This document shows positions 1-9,014 of a DNA stretch of 64,000 nucleotides, piece by piece. Location of the stretch: the NCBI GenBank assembly GCA_964611435.1, contig CAZSXT010000006.1:1-64000 (forward strand), given 5' to 3'. Under the pieces are notes generated by a model. It was not told the origin of the DNA. It did no database searches and saw only the letters and a list, made by a program, of their open reading frames with translations. Position numbers and translations under genes: made by a program. The DNA is from JAYPHU01 sp964611435 (GTDB lineage: Bacteria; Pseudomonadota; Alphaproteobacteria; Rhodospirillales; UBA2165). The stretch's first letter is position 1. Each line of letters starts with the position of its first letter.

Positions 1-58
1 CCCGCCTCTGCCAAAGGAAAGCTTGTTTCGCAGCAGCTAAGCCCGGTAAAACGGTACC

Positions 59-1417
59 ATGGAAAATTCCACACCAAATATCGTTTTGATCCTGGCCGAT
101 AATCTCGGCTGGGGAGAGCTGGGCTGTTACGGTGGCGGCCATTTGCGGGGCGCGCCGACACCGCACATTGATGCCTTTGCCGAGGAAGGCCTCAAGCTCA
201 CCAACTTCAATGTGGAAAGCGATTGCGTACCCACGCGCTCGGCGCTCATGACCGGGCGTCATCCGATCCGTACCGGGGCGCTACAATCAACGCCGGCCGG
301 CCTTCCGCAGGGGCTAACCCGATGGGAAGTATTGCTGCCCGAGCTGATCAAAGGGGCAGGCTATGCAACAGCCCATTATGGCAAATGGCATCTGGGAGAC
401 GCCCAGGAACGTTTGCCCAATGCGCGAGGTTTCGATGATTGGTACGGCCTGCCGCGCACCCTGAACGAAGCCTATTTCACCACGTCACCCGGCTTCGACG
501 AGGAGCTGGTGCAGGTCCCCCACCTTATGGAAGGTAAAGCAGGCGAAGAGTCCCGAGACATCGAGGTGTTCGACATGGATAACCGGCGGCTGATTGATGC
601 CGAGATCGTCCGGCGCTCCATCGACTTTATGACGTCGAACGCGGAAAAGAACCAAAAATTCTTCCTCTATGCCCCGATCACGCAGATGCACTTTCCCAAC
701 TTGCCCCATCCCGATTTTATCGGCGCGACCGGCCACGGGGATATGGCGGACTCGCTGGCGGAGCTTGATCACCGGGTGGGGCAGGTTTTGGATGCGGTTG
801 ATCAATTGGGTCTTAGAGAAGACACGCTGGTGATTGTCGCCTCGGACAACGGGCCTGAATTTCGCGATCCATGGCGGGGGACGGCCGGCTACTGGCGCGG
901 CACCTACCACACGGCCATGGAAGGCAGTTTGCGGGTCCCCTGCATTCTTCGCTGGCCCGGCCACATCGCCGAAGCCCGGGTCAGTGACGAAATCATCCAT
1001 GTAACGGATCTATACGTAACCCTCGCCACCTTGGCCGGAGCGAGTAAAGATATCCCCACCGACCGGCCCGTGGACGGTATAGATCAGACGGCCATGTTGT
1101 TCGAAGGCGCGGAGAAATCTGCGCGAGACGGCTTCCCGTTCTACATCAAGGAGGAGCTTCGGGCCGTGAAGTGGCGCAATTGGAAATTGCACTACTATTG
1201 GGAGCCCGAGGTCAATGAAGGCAAAGGAAAACTGGAAGCGCCGTATCTATTCAACTTGATCCAGGATCCAAAGGAAGAAACCAATGTGGTTTTGGAAAAC
1301 ACCTGGGTCATGGGTCCGATACAAATGATGCTCCGCGAGTTTCGCCAAAGCCTAGCCGAACATCCGCCGATCCCACCGGGGGCTCCCGATCCCTATGAGC
1401 CGCCAGTGGTCGATTGA
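59..1417 (+). CDS. Arylsulfatase-family sulfatase
   Basis: Predicted sulfatase of 452 residues that would hydrolyse a sulfate ester. The N-terminus NIVLILADNLGWGELG is the family's first metal-binding strand; the second Asp of the usual DD pair is Asn15. The maturation motif C-x-P-x-R is present as CVPTR at residues 56-60, where Cys would become formylglycine. GKWHLG lies near 108-113 and SDNG near 262-265 supplies the late metal ligands. I see no signal peptide, so the enzyme looks cytoplasmic. An in-frame TAA at 47-49 makes the ATG at 59 the first possible ATG start, although the Shine-Dalgarno is weak. The gene converges on ratA. No sulfatase-maturing enzyme is visible in the window. The substrate cannot be told from sequence. 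Confidence 0.9.
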   Translation: MENSTPNIVLILADNLGWGELGCYGGGHLRGAPTPHIDAFAEEGLKLTNFNVESDCVPTRSALMTGRHPIRTGALQSTPAGLPQGLTRWEVLLPELIKGAGYATAHYGKWHLGDAQERLPNARGFDDWYGLPRTLNEAYFTTSPGFDEELVQVPHLMEGKAGEESRDIEVFDMDNRRLIDAEIVRRSIDFMTSNAEKNQKFFLYAPITQMHFPNLPHPDFIGATGHGDMADSLAELDHRVGQVLDAVDQLGLREDTLVIVASDNGPEFRDPWRGTAGYWRGTYHTAMEGSLRVPCILRWPGHIAEARVSDEIIHVTDLYVTLATLAGASKDIPTDRPVDGIDQTAMLFEGAEKSARDGFPFYIKEELRAVKWRNWKLHYYWEPEVNEGKGKLEAPYLFNLIQDPKEETNVVLENTWVMGPIQMMLREFRQSLAEHPPIPPGAPDPYEPPVVD

Positions 1418-1437
1418 GCCTATTGCGGATTAATAAT

Positions 1438-1872
1438 TTAGTCCCCATAAACCTCGGCAGCTCTTTTTTCGAAGGCGTGCACCATAATCTTCACCGCCTC
1501 GTTGAACACCACACCGATCATCTTCTGCAAAATCATGGAGCGAAATTCGAAGTCCACGTAAAAGTCGACAATGCAGCCGTCGCCTTCATCCTGCAGAAAT
1601 TTCCAGTGATTATTTAGATACTTAAAGGGACCGTCCCGGTAGACGACATCGATTTGAACGGGGTCTTGCAACCGGACCTGGGAGGTGAACTTCTCGCGGA
1701 ACATCTTATAGCCGATGACCATGTCGGCTAGGATCACCCCCCCTTCCCGGCTGTTCACTCGCAGACCGACGCACCAAGGCAGGAACTCCGGATACTTTTC
1801 GACGTCTGCAACGAGATCGAACATCTGTTTGGGCGTGTAGGGCAGGCGCCGTTGTTCGGCGTGGGTGGGCAT
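1438..1872 (-). CDS. ratA: RatA/Coq10-type START-domain protein
   Basis: A 144-residue single-domain SRPBCC/START protein of the RatA (YfjG)/COQ10 family. The proteobacterial members are annotated either as ubiquinone-binding proteins helping respiration or as the RatA ribosome-association toxin; sequence alone does not separate these. Family features are the start PYTPKQMFDLVADVEKYPEF, the LPWC segment, and the C-terminal amphipathic helix near FNEAVKIMVHAFEKRA. The start ATG at 1872 lies 4 bases past the lipA stop, so it is the last gene of the pdh-lpd-lipA run. Following lipA is a common arrangement in alphaproteobacteria. Confidence 0.9.
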   Translation of the reverse strand: MPTHAEQRRLPYTPKQMFDLVADVEKYPEFLPWCVGLRVNSREGGVILADMVIGYKMFREKFTSQVRLQDPVQIDVVYRDGPFKYLNNHWKFLQDEGDGCIVDFYVDFEFRSMILQKMIGVVFNEAVKIMVHAFEKRAAEVYGD

Positions 1873-1876
1873 GCGC

Positions 1877-2821
1877 TCAGGCGGTCCCCGAAAGTTTGGC
1901 GAGGCGTGCTGCCCGCAGGGCCTGGAAGTCTTCGTCCGCGTGATAGGACGATCGGGTCAGCGGCGTGGCGGAAACTTTAAGAAATCCCTTAGCCGTGGCG
2001 ATGCGCTCGTATTCGGCAAATTCGTCGGGTGTGACAAATCGCTCTATGGCGGCATGGCGTGGCGTCGGCTGCAAATACTGACCAATAGTTAGGAAATCCA
2101 CGTCCGCCGAGCGCAGGTCATCCATGACCTGGAGAACCTCGGCCTTATCTTCGCCCAAGCCGACCATGATGCCGGATTTGGTGAAGACTTCCGGATCATG
2201 TTCTTTGGCTTCCTGCAGCAATCGAAGGCTGTGGAAATACCGTGCGCCGGGCCGGATTGTCGTATAGAGCCGGGGCACCGTTTCCAGATTGTGATTGAAA
2301 ACATCCGGCTTGGCGGCGATCACCACTGCCAGCGCATCGCCCTTATCCCTGAAATCAGGGGTCAGGACTTCAACCGTCGTGCCCGGCGACATTTCATGAA
2401 CCTTGGAAATACAGTCAGCGAAGTGCTGTGCGCCGCCGTCCGCCAGATCATCCCGATCAACAGAGGTGATCACCATGTGCCGGAGGCCGGTCTTCACCGC
2501 CATGATGCCGACGTTCTCCGCCTCCAGCGGATTGACCGGCAGCGGCTTACCCGTCGCCACGTTGCAAAACGCGCAGGCCCGGGTGCAAATCTCCCCCAGG
2601 ATCATCACCGTCGCATGTTTCTGCGCCCAGCATTCCCCAATGTTCGGACAGGAGGCTTCTTCGCAGACGGTGGCCAGGTCGAGCTCCCGCATGAGGCGCT
2701 TGGTTTCCCCATAAACTGGCGAGGTCGGCGCCTTTACCCGAATCCAGTCGGGCTTACGCGGCGATGGATTGACCGGCTTGTTGCGCAGGTTCGGATGGCG
2801 GAGGTTTTCGACGTTGGACAT
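1877..2821 (-). CDS. lipA: Lipoyl synthase
   Basis: Radical-SAM enzyme that inserts two sulfurs into protein-bound octanoyl groups, making the lipoyl cofactor used by the E2 and E1-beta subunits encoded just upstream. The 314 residues show both Fe-S cluster motifs: the auxiliary cluster C53-x4-C58-x5-C64 (CEEASCPNIGEC) and the radical-SAM C79-x3-C83-x2-C86 (CTRACAFC). The conserved RSSYHA segment near residue 292, whose Ser ligates the auxiliary cluster, is intact. Length and motif set are normal. It sits 27 bases after the GNAT gene. Placement in the pyruvate dehydrogenase operon couples cofactor assembly to its main client. Confidence 0.98.
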   Translation of the reverse strand: MSNVENLRHPNLRNKPVNPSPRKPDWIRVKAPTSPVYGETKRLMRELDLATVCEEASCPNIGECWAQKHATVMILGEICTRACAFCNVATGKPLPVNPLEAENVGIMAVKTGLRHMVITSVDRDDLADGGAQHFADCISKVHEMSPGTTVEVLTPDFRDKGDALAVVIAAKPDVFNHNLETVPRLYTTIRPGARYFHSLRLLQEAKEHDPEVFTKSGIMVGLGEDKAEVLQVMDDLRSADVDFLTIGQYLQPTPRHAAIERFVTPDEFAEYERIATAKGFLKVSATPLTRSSYHADEDFQALRAARLAKLSGTA

Positions 2822-2848
2822 GGCGGCTTTCTATCAGGGGAAAATCGG

Positions 2849-3298
2849 TCAGGTCAAAGCGAAATCATAGCGCATGAAATTCGAGTCGTTGGCCAACTTA
2901 TCATAGAGGGCGCGCGCCGTCGCGTTATCCCGTTTGGTAGTCCAATAGAGGCGCATGCAGTCGAGTTCCCTGGCCTTGTCGGCGACAGCGTTGATCAGTG
3001 CGCGACCAAGGCCCAGATTGCGCGCCTCCGGATCAACAAACAGGTCCTGCAGATAGCACACCTGTTTCACTGTCCAGGTGTTGTCGTGCAGCAGATAGTG
3101 GGTGAATCCGAGGACTATGTTGTCCACGTCCGCCACCAGACACGTCATGGTCTCGGCCGGATCAAGCAGGCGGTCCCACGTCCGCTCGGTGATCTCGTCC
3201 GCCAAGCTGGTCTCGTAGAACGTGAGATATCCTTGCCACAAGGGCAGCCAAGCCGCTTTGTCGTCGTCGGCGGCGGGACGGATCACAACGTTCGGCAT
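2849..3298 (-). CDS. GNAT-family N-acetyltransferase
   Basis: A 149-residue single GNAT domain. The acetyl-CoA pyrophosphate loop reads R-N-L-G-L-G at residues 93-98 after the strand YLQDLFVDPEA, and the C-terminal helix carrying N125, Y132 and the LYDKLA segment is typical. The start codon shares one base with the lpd stop (TGATG), so it is translationally coupled to lpd. The substrate is unknown. Small GNAT genes are not a standard part of pdh operons, so a direct role in pyruvate metabolism should not be assumed. Confidence 0.88.
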   Translation of the reverse strand: MPNVVIRPAADDDKAAWLPLWQGYLTFYETSLADEITERTWDRLLDPAETMTCLVADVDNIVLGFTHYLLHDNTWTVKQVCYLQDLFVDPEARNLGLGRALINAVADKARELDCMRLYWTTKRDNATARALYDKLANDSNFMRYDFALT

Positions 3299-4698
3299 CA
3301 GAGGTGGATCATGCGCCCGTAGGCAGCCAGCACGGATTCGTGCATCATTTCGGAGAGCGTTGGGTGTGGGAAGACAGTTTCCATTAACTCGGTCTCCGTC
3401 GTCTCCAGGGTCTTGGCGATGGTGTAGCCTTGGATCAGCTCGGTCACTTCGGCGCCGATCATGTGCGCGCCCAGCAATTCACCGGTTTTCGCATCGAACA
3501 CGGTTTTGACCATGCCTTCGGGCTCGCCCAAAGCAATCGCCTTACCATTGCCGATGAAAGAGAAACGGCCAACCTTGACCTCGTGGCCCTGCTCTTTTGC
3601 CTTGGCCTCGGTCAGGCCGACACTAGCAATCTGTGGATGACAGTAGGTACAGCCGGGAATGCAGCTGGTGTCCAATGGATGGACGTGCGCCTGCCCAGCG
3701 ATCTTTTCCACACAGATGTTGCCTTCGTGACTGGCCTTGTGCGCCAACCACGGCGGGCCGGCCACGTCACCAATGGCGTAGACGCCCGGCTCGCCGGTTT
3801 GGCACCACTCATCGATGACGATGTGGGACCGGTCGACTTTTACCTTGGTGCCCTCAAGGCCCAAATTTTCCACATTGCCGACAATGCCGACCGCCATGAT
3901 CACCCGATCGACCGTGAGTTCCGATTTCTTGCCCCCGGCCTCAATCGTCGCGGTGACGTTGTTCGCGCCTTTCTTCAGCGCCGTCACGGTGGCCGAGGTC
4001 ATGATCTTCATGCCCTGCTTCTCGAAGGACTTCTGCGCAAAGGCAGAAATTTCCTCGTCCTCGACAGGGACCACTCGGTCCATCACTTCAACAACGGTTA
4101 CGTCCGCGCCGAGGGTGTTGTAGAAGCTGGCGAACTCGATCCCGATGGCGCCGGAGCCGACCACCAAAAGAGATTTGGGCATGATGTCCGGGACCATGGC
4201 TTCCTTGTAGGTCCAAATCAGTTTGCCGTCCGCTTCCAGACCCGGCAGGCTGCGCGCCCGAGCGCCGGTGGCCAGGATGATGTGCTTGCCAGTCAGATCA
4301 GCGACCTTCTTGCCGTCTTTTTCGACGGACAGCTTGCCCTTTCCGGCCAATTTTCCATGGCCGTCGAAGACGGTGACCTTGTTCTTCTTTAAAAGGAACG
4401 CGACGCCGGAAGAAAGCTGTTTTGCGACGCCCCGCGATCGCTCAATCACCTTATTAATATCGAACGATAACCCATTGACGGATAAACCTAATTCTTCTGC
4501 ATGCTGGATGTTACGGTATACCTCGGAGGTGCGCAGCAGAGCCTTGGTCGGGATGCAGCCCCAGTTGAGGCAAATACCGCCCAGATGTTGGCTTTCAACC
4601 ACAGCGGTTTTCATGCCGAGCTGCGCCGCGCGGATGGCGGTCACATATCCGCCGGGACCGCCGCCAACAATGACGACATCGAATGAAGTATCAGCCAA
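3298..4698 (-). CDS. lpdA: Dihydrolipoyl dehydrogenase (E3)
   Basis: FAD-dependent E3 subunit that reoxidises dihydrolipoamide with NAD+ in the pyruvate dehydrogenase complex and perhaps in other 2-oxoacid complexes. The 466 residues show the FAD Rossmann motif GGGPGG at 12-17, the redox disulfide C43-x4-C48 in GGICLNWGCIPTKA, the NAD-binding GSGAIGIEFASF, and the C-terminal HPTLSEMMHE with the catalytic His-Glu pair. The start is TTG at 4698, preceded by an AAGGGA Shine-Dalgarno at good distance; no better ATG is seen. It follows the GIY-YIG gene by 14 bases and is coupled to the downstream GNAT gene. Confidence 0.97.
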   Translation of the reverse strand: MADTSFDVVIVGGGPGGYVTAIRAAQLGMKTAVVESQHLGGICLNWGCIPTKALLRTSEVYRNIQHAEELGLSVNGLSFDINKVIERSRGVAKQLSSGVAFLLKKNKVTVFDGHGKLAGKGKLSVEKDGKKVADLTGKHIILATGARARSLPGLEADGKLIWTYKEAMVPDIMPKSLLVVGSGAIGIEFASFYNTLGADVTVVEVMDRVVPVEDEEISAFAQKSFEKQGMKIMTSATVTALKKGANNVTATIEAGGKKSELTVDRVIMAVGIVGNVENLGLEGTKVKVDRSHIVIDEWCQTGEPGVYAIGDVAGPPWLAHKASHEGNICVEKIAGQAHVHPLDTSCIPGCTYCHPQIASVGLTEAKAKEQGHEVKVGRFSFIGNGKAIALGEPEGMVKTVFDAKTGELLGAHMIGAEVTELIQGYTIAKTLETTETELMETVFPHPTLSEMMHESVLAAYGRMIHL

Positions 4699-4712
4699 AA
4701 ATATTCCCTTTT

Positions 4713-5234
4713 CTATAGTTTCAATGTTCTCTTTAAACTTTGAGAAGAACTATGCCACGCTCCCTTTTGAGATCGGTAAATCCCTACGACGGACAGTTCT
4801 CTTAAGATTTTTGTGTCCTTAATATTGTATAGGTTTTGGTTTGCATTGATTGCTGTCGAAATCAGATATTTCTCCAAATAGTCGATATCTGCCGTTCCAC
4901 CGTTCTTCGACAATTTTCCTTTGCCGGTAAGTTTTGGAAGTAGGAACAACATGGGCCGGCCACGTTTATATTCAGACAATGCTTCATTGTAGTGCAGCAA
5001 TTTGTGGGGTTGAAAGCATTCCTGTCTAAATGACTTTGATGTCTTTCCAACGTACCATGAAACTACATTGGGGCCACCTGATGAGCGAATACCAAACACA
5101 TAGCATCCAACGCCATCTGCTATGCCCTCACAATCTAGTTCGGCGGTCCCCCAAAAGTTACGGATTTCAGTTCGTTCGATTCGTCGCCGGTCATTCATCG
5201 GAATTTCGAAAGCGCCATAAACATCGTACTTCAT
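4713..5234 (-). CDS. GIY-YIG nuclease-like protein inserted in pdh operon
   Basis: A 173-residue protein I do not recognise as a named family, but it carries the GIY-YIG nuclease signature in order: GCYVFGI (43-49) for the GIY strand, WYVGKT (60-65) for YIG, R70 in the position of the catalytic Arg, H77, E121 in YLEKYLI for the metal-binding Glu, and N134/N137 in NQNLYN. No extra DNA-binding domain is evident; residues 1-40 could be an N-terminal extension. The start ATG has a strong GGAGG 7 bases upstream. It lies on the same strand between pdhC (36 bases) and lpd (14 bases), so it should be co-transcribed. Its base composition is visibly more AT-rich than its neighbours, which suggests acquisition. 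Nuclease activity is inferred only. Confidence 0.8.
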   Translation of the reverse strand: MKYDVYGAFEIPMNDRRRIERTEIRNFWGTAELDCEGIADGVGCYVFGIRSSGGPNVVSWYVGKTSKSFRQECFQPHKLLHYNEALSEYKRGRPMLFLLPKLTGKGKLSKNGGTADIDYLEKYLISTAINANQNLYNIKDTKILRELSVVGIYRSQKGAWHSSSQSLKRTLKL

Positions 5235-5270
5235 AATCTGCCTCCACGATAAATTGTAACAGACAAAATA

Positions 5271-6581
5271 CTACAGCATCATCGTGAGCGGATCTTCAAT
5301 CATACCCTTGAAGGCCTGCAGGAACTGCGCGCCAAGGGCCCCGTCCACCGCGCGGTGATCCACGCTCAGCGTACAAGACATGACGGTCGCGACGGACAGC
5401 GCACCGTCCTTGACGATGGGACGTTGTTCGCCCGCACCCACAGCCAAGATACAAGATTGCGGCGGATTGATGATGGCGGAGAAATCCTTCACCCCGAACA
5501 TCCCCAGATTGGAAATTGAGAAGCCACCGCCCTGATATTCCTCAGGCGCGAGTTTGCCGTCCCGAGCGCGGGCGGCCAGGTCCTTCATCTCGACGGAGAT
5601 TTCGGCGAGACCCTTATGATCCGCGTTGCGGACAATCGGTGTGATCAGGCCGCCATCGATGGCGACCGCGACCGAAACATCGATGGATTTGTAGACCCGC
5701 ATGGCGGCGTCGGTCCAACTGACGTTGACCATGGGCACCTTGCGCATGGAAAGCGCGACAGCACGGACCACGAAGTCGTTGACGGAGATTTTGTACGCCC
5801 CGTCCCCTTCCGGTGAGCGACCGTTCAGGTCCTTGCGAAGTTCCAATAGCTTGTCGATCTCGCAATCCACGGTGAGATAGAAGTGCGGCACGGTCTGTTT
5901 GGACTCACTCAGACGCTGAGCGATGACCTTGCGCATGTTGGAGTGCGGCACCTCGTCGAATTCCTGACCGGGTACCGGAGCTGGCGTCGGGGCTGGCGGT
6001 GCGGCTTGATCGACCACAGCGGGCGGTTGAGCTGCAACTGGTGCAGCGGCGGGCGCAGCAGTCGCACCGCCGCCTGCTATGGCGGCTTCCACGTCGCGCT
6101 TCACGACCCGGCCATGGGGACCGGAGCCCGAGATCGCGGCAATATCGAGGCCGGCATTGGCGGCCATGCGCCGCGCCAGTGGGCTCGCAAACATCCTCGC
6201 GCCACCAACGGATGGCGAAGCTGCCGCAGCTTGTGGAGCCGCCGCTGCCGCCGGTTCCGGTGCGGCCGCTGGTTCCGGTGCAGCAGCAGGTGCGGCCGCC
6301 GGGGCCGCGCTCACATCATCAGCGGCGGATGGGTCTTCCCCTTCTTCCAGCACGACTGCGATGGGCGTGTTGACAGCAATGCCTTCGGAGCCCTCCTGGA
6401 CAATGATCTTTCCCAGGATACCGTCATCGACGGCCTCCAGTTCCATGGTGGCTTTATCGGTTTCGATTTCGGCCAGAAGATCGCCGGAGGATACCGGGTC
6501 CCCCTCTTTCTTCAGCCAGCGGGCCAGCGTCCCCTCCGTCATCGTGGGAGACAGCGCCGGCATCAGGATTTGTGTCGCCAT
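5271..6581 (-). CDS. pdhC: Pyruvate dehydrogenase E2, dihydrolipoamide acetyltransferase
   Basis: Core acetyltransferase of the pyruvate dehydrogenase complex, 436 residues. Domain order: one lipoyl domain (1-80) with the lipoylated Lys43 in ETDKAT; an Ala/Pro-rich flexible linker; a peripheral-subunit-binding domain (about 130-168, FASPLARRMAANAG); a second Pro/Ala linker; and the catalytic domain with the active-site HRAVDG near the C-terminus. The end SVDHRAVDG to LTMML is normal for the family. The start ATG follows a GGAGG-type Shine-Dalgarno and lies 9 bases after the pdhB stop. The lipoyl domain is almost the same as that on PdhB. Confidence 0.97.
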   Translation of the reverse strand: MATQILMPALSPTMTEGTLARWLKKEGDPVSSGDLLAEIETDKATMELEAVDDGILGKIIVQEGSEGIAVNTPIAVVLEEGEDPSAADDVSAAPAAAPAAAPEPAAAPEPAAAAAPQAAAASPSVGGARMFASPLARRMAANAGLDIAAISGSGPHGRVVKRDVEAAIAGGGATAAPAAAPVAAQPPAVVDQAAPPAPTPAPVPGQEFDEVPHSNMRKVIAQRLSESKQTVPHFYLTVDCEIDKLLELRKDLNGRSPEGDGAYKISVNDFVVRAVALSMRKVPMVNVSWTDAAMRVYKSIDVSVAVAIDGGLITPIVRNADHKGLAEISVEMKDLAARARDGKLAPEEYQGGGFSISNLGMFGVKDFSAIINPPQSCILAVGAGEQRPIVKDGALSVATVMSCTLSVDHRAVDGALGAQFLQAFKGMIEDPLTMML

Positions 6582-6590
6582 CGCCCCCTC

Positions 6591-7964
6591 CTACACGTAA
6601 CAAACGGATTTGACAGCCGCGACGACCTTGTCAACGTTCGGCAGCGCCGCCGCTTCCAGGTTCTTGGCGTAGGGCATGGGTACGTCTTCGCCGCACACCC
6701 GGGTCACCGGCGCATCGAGATAGTCGAACGCGTGTTCCATGGTGATGGCCGCGATCTCAGAGCCCATACCAGCCACCGGCCAGCCCTCTTCCACACTGAC
6801 GCAGCGGTTGGTTTTCTTGATGGAATTGGCGATGGTTTCCGTGTCCAGCGGCCGCAGGCTGCGAAGGTTGATCACCTCGGCGCTGATTCCTTCTTCCGCT
6901 AGTTTCTCCGCCGCTTCCAAGGCAACGCCCACCATGATGGAGAAGGCGGTAATGGTGACGTCCGTCCCTTCCCGTTCGACCTTGGCTTTTCCAATGGGCA
7001 CGGTGAAGTCGGGATCGTCCGGCACTTCGAAAGACCGGCCATACATGATTTCATGCTCCAGGAATACGACCGGGTTCGGATCGCGAATGGCCGATTTCAG
7101 CAAACCCTTGGCGTCTTCACCGGAATACGGAGAGAGAACCCGAAGTCCGGGCACATGGGCGTACCAGCTGGCAAAACATTGGGAGTGCTGTGCCGCCACA
7201 CCGGCGGCCGCGCCGTTGGGCCCCCGGAACACAACCGGACAGCCCATCTGACCACCGGACATGTACAGCGTCTTGGCGGCGGAGTTAATCAGGTGATCCA
7301 TGGCCTGCATGGCGAAGTTGAAGGTCATAAATTCGACAATCGGCTTCAACCCGCCGAAAGCCGCACCGACGCTGACGCCGGTGAAGCCGTGTTCGGTGAT
7401 GGGCGTATCGATCACCCGTTTTGCGCCGAATTCCTCCAACAGGCCTTGGGATACTTTATAGGCGCCTTGGTATTCCGCGACTTCTTCGCCCATCAGGAAG
7501 ATCATGTCGTCGGTGCGCATTTCTTCAGCCATGGCGTCCCGCAAGGCTTCGCGGACGGTCATAGTCGTGGTGCTGCCGGAGTATTCGGGTTCTGGCGCGT
7601 TTGCGCTTGGTTGCGGCGCAGCTGCCGGCGCGGCAGCCTGTGCGGGTTCAGCCGCGGGTTCAGGCTCGGCGGACTGTTGAGGTGCAGACGTTTCAACGGC
7701 GTCGGCAGCAGAAGCGTCTTCGCCATCTTCCAGCATCACGGCGATCGGCGTATTAACCGCCACGCCTTCACTGCCCTCCGCCATGATGATTTTGCCAAGA
7801 ACACCTTCGTCAACGGCTTCCAGCTCCATGGTCGCTTTGTCGGTTTCAATTTCCGCCAGCAGATCACCGGAGGAAACGGCGTCCCCCTCTTTCTTGAGCC
7901 AGCGGGCGATGGTGCCTTCGGTCATGGTCGGCGACAGGGCCGGCATGAGAATTTGCGTTGCCAT
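6591..7964 (-). CDS. pdhB: Pyruvate dehydrogenase E1 beta with N-terminal lipoyl domain
   Basis: Beta subunit of the heterotetrameric E1, which decarboxylates pyruvate with thiamine diphosphate. At 457 residues it is longer than plain E1-beta because it begins with a lipoyl domain (1-80, Lys43 in ETDKAT) and an Ala/Glu/Pro-rich linker to about 130; the transketolase-like pyrimidine-binding domain then starts at TMTVREALRDAMAEEM and is followed by the C-terminal domain. This fusion is an established alphaproteobacterial feature. It lies between pdhA (27 bases) and pdhC (9 bases). About 9 of the first 83 residues differ from the PdhC lipoyl domain, which implies recent duplication or gene conversion. 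Confidence 0.96.
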   Translation of the reverse strand: MATQILMPALSPTMTEGTIARWLKKEGDAVSSGDLLAEIETDKATMELEAVDEGVLGKIIMAEGSEGVAVNTPIAVMLEDGEDASAADAVETSAPQQSAEPEPAAEPAQAAAPAAAPQPSANAPEPEYSGSTTTMTVREALRDAMAEEMRTDDMIFLMGEEVAEYQGAYKVSQGLLEEFGAKRVIDTPITEHGFTGVSVGAAFGGLKPIVEFMTFNFAMQAMDHLINSAAKTLYMSGGQMGCPVVFRGPNGAAAGVAAQHSQCFASWYAHVPGLRVLSPYSGEDAKGLLKSAIRDPNPVVFLEHEIMYGRSFEVPDDPDFTVPIGKAKVEREGTDVTITAFSIMVGVALEAAEKLAEEGISAEVINLRSLRPLDTETIANSIKKTNRCVSVEEGWPVAGMGSEIAAITMEHAFDYLDAPVTRVCGEDVPMPYAKNLEAAALPNVDKVVAAVKSVCYV

Positions 7965-7991
7965 TTTGTGGGATCCTCCCTCTCGCGCCGG

Positions 7992-9014
7992 TTAGGATTC
8001 GACCAAGATGTCGGTGTAGAGTTCCGACATATCCGGCTCGGGGCTTTGTTGTGAATAGTCTGCGGCTTCGGCGACGATCTTTTTGACGTCACCATCGACT
8101 TTCTTAAGCTCGTCCTCGGTCGCGAACCCGTTCTCGATCATTAGGTTCCGGACACGGTCAATGGGGTCTTGTTCCGCGCGGATTTGAGCCACCTCTTCCC
8201 GGGTGCGATATTTGGCCGGGTCAGACATGGAATGGCCACGATAACGATAAGTCAATACGCCCAGGATATAAGGGCCTTTGCCGCTTCTGGCGTGTTCCAA
8301 CGCGCGTGCCGCCGCTTCCTTGACCGCCAGAACATCCATCCCGTCCACCCGTTCGCCGGGAATGCCAAACCCCTCGCCCCGAGCGTACAGTTCCTGGGTC
8401 GAAGAGGCGCGAGCAACAGAAGTCCCCATACCGTATCGGTTGTTTTCGATCACATAAACCACCGGCAGTTTCCAAAGAGACGCCATATTGAAGGACTCGT
8501 AGACCTGGCCTTGGTTAGCAGCCCCGTCACCGAAATAGGTCATGCAGACGCCTTTATCGTCTTTGTACTTGTGGGAAAAGCCGAGTCCGGTGCCGATCGG
8601 CACCTGCGCGGCGACGATGCCGTGCCCGCCATAGAAGTTCTTTTCCCGGCTAAACATATGCATGGAGCCGCCCTTGCCCTTGGAATAACCGCCGCTGCGT
8701 CCCGTGAGCTCAGCCATTACGCCTTTGGGGTCCATACCCGTGGCCAACATGTGGCCATGATCGCGATAACTGGTGATGATGGTATCTTGGGGTTCGGACG
8801 CTGCCATCATGCCGACAACGACGGCTTCTTGTCCGATATAAAGGTGGCAGAAGCCCTGGATGAGCCCCATGCCGTACAACTGACCGGCTTTTTCCTCAAA
8901 ACGCCGGATAAGGAGCATCTCCTTGAAGTAATGGAGCATCTCCTCTTTGTTGGCTTTGGGTTTTGCCGGTGCTTTTCGCGCCGAAGATTTTTTCTTCGTG
9001 GTCGATTTGGCCAT
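7992..9014 (-). CDS. pdhA: Pyruvate dehydrogenase E1 alpha
   Basis: Alpha subunit of E1, 340 residues. The thiamine diphosphate motif runs from GDG (162-164) to NN (191-192). The conserved loop YRYRGHSMSDP, which is phosphorylated in mitochondrial homologues, is present. The first 23 residues are Lys/Ala/Ser-rich and probably disordered, as in other alphaproteobacterial PdhA proteins. It is the first gene of the minus-strand pdhA-pdhB-pdhC-GIY-lpd-GNAT-lipA-ratA run, so the promoter should lie in the AT-rich gap at 9015-9349. Confidence 0.97.
   Translation of the reverse strand: MAKSTTKKKSSARKAPAKPKANKEEMLHYFKEMLLIRRFEEKAGQLYGMGLIQGFCHLYIGQEAVVVGMMAASEPQDTIITSYRDHGHMLATGMDPKGVMAELTGRSGGYSKGKGGSMHMFSREKNFYGGHGIVAAQVPIGTGLGFSHKYKDDKGVCMTYFGDGAANQGQVYESFNMASLWKLPVVYVIENNRYGMGTSVARASSTQELYARGEGFGIPGERVDGMDVLAVKEAAARALEHARSGKGPYILGVLTYRYRGHSMSDPAKYRTREEVAQIRAEQDPIDRVRNLMIENGFATEDELKKVDGDVKKIVAEAADYSQQSPEPDMSELYTDILVES

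Noticed and set aside
2198..3322. 374-codon plus-strand reading frame
   Set aside because: It lies antisense to lipA and the GNAT gene, both with clear motifs; its product has shadow-like composition and no domain.
5883..8054. Two long plus-strand frames (339 and 333 codons)
   Set aside because: Antisense to pdhC and pdhB; they are Arg/Gly/His-rich shadows of Ala/Pro linkers.
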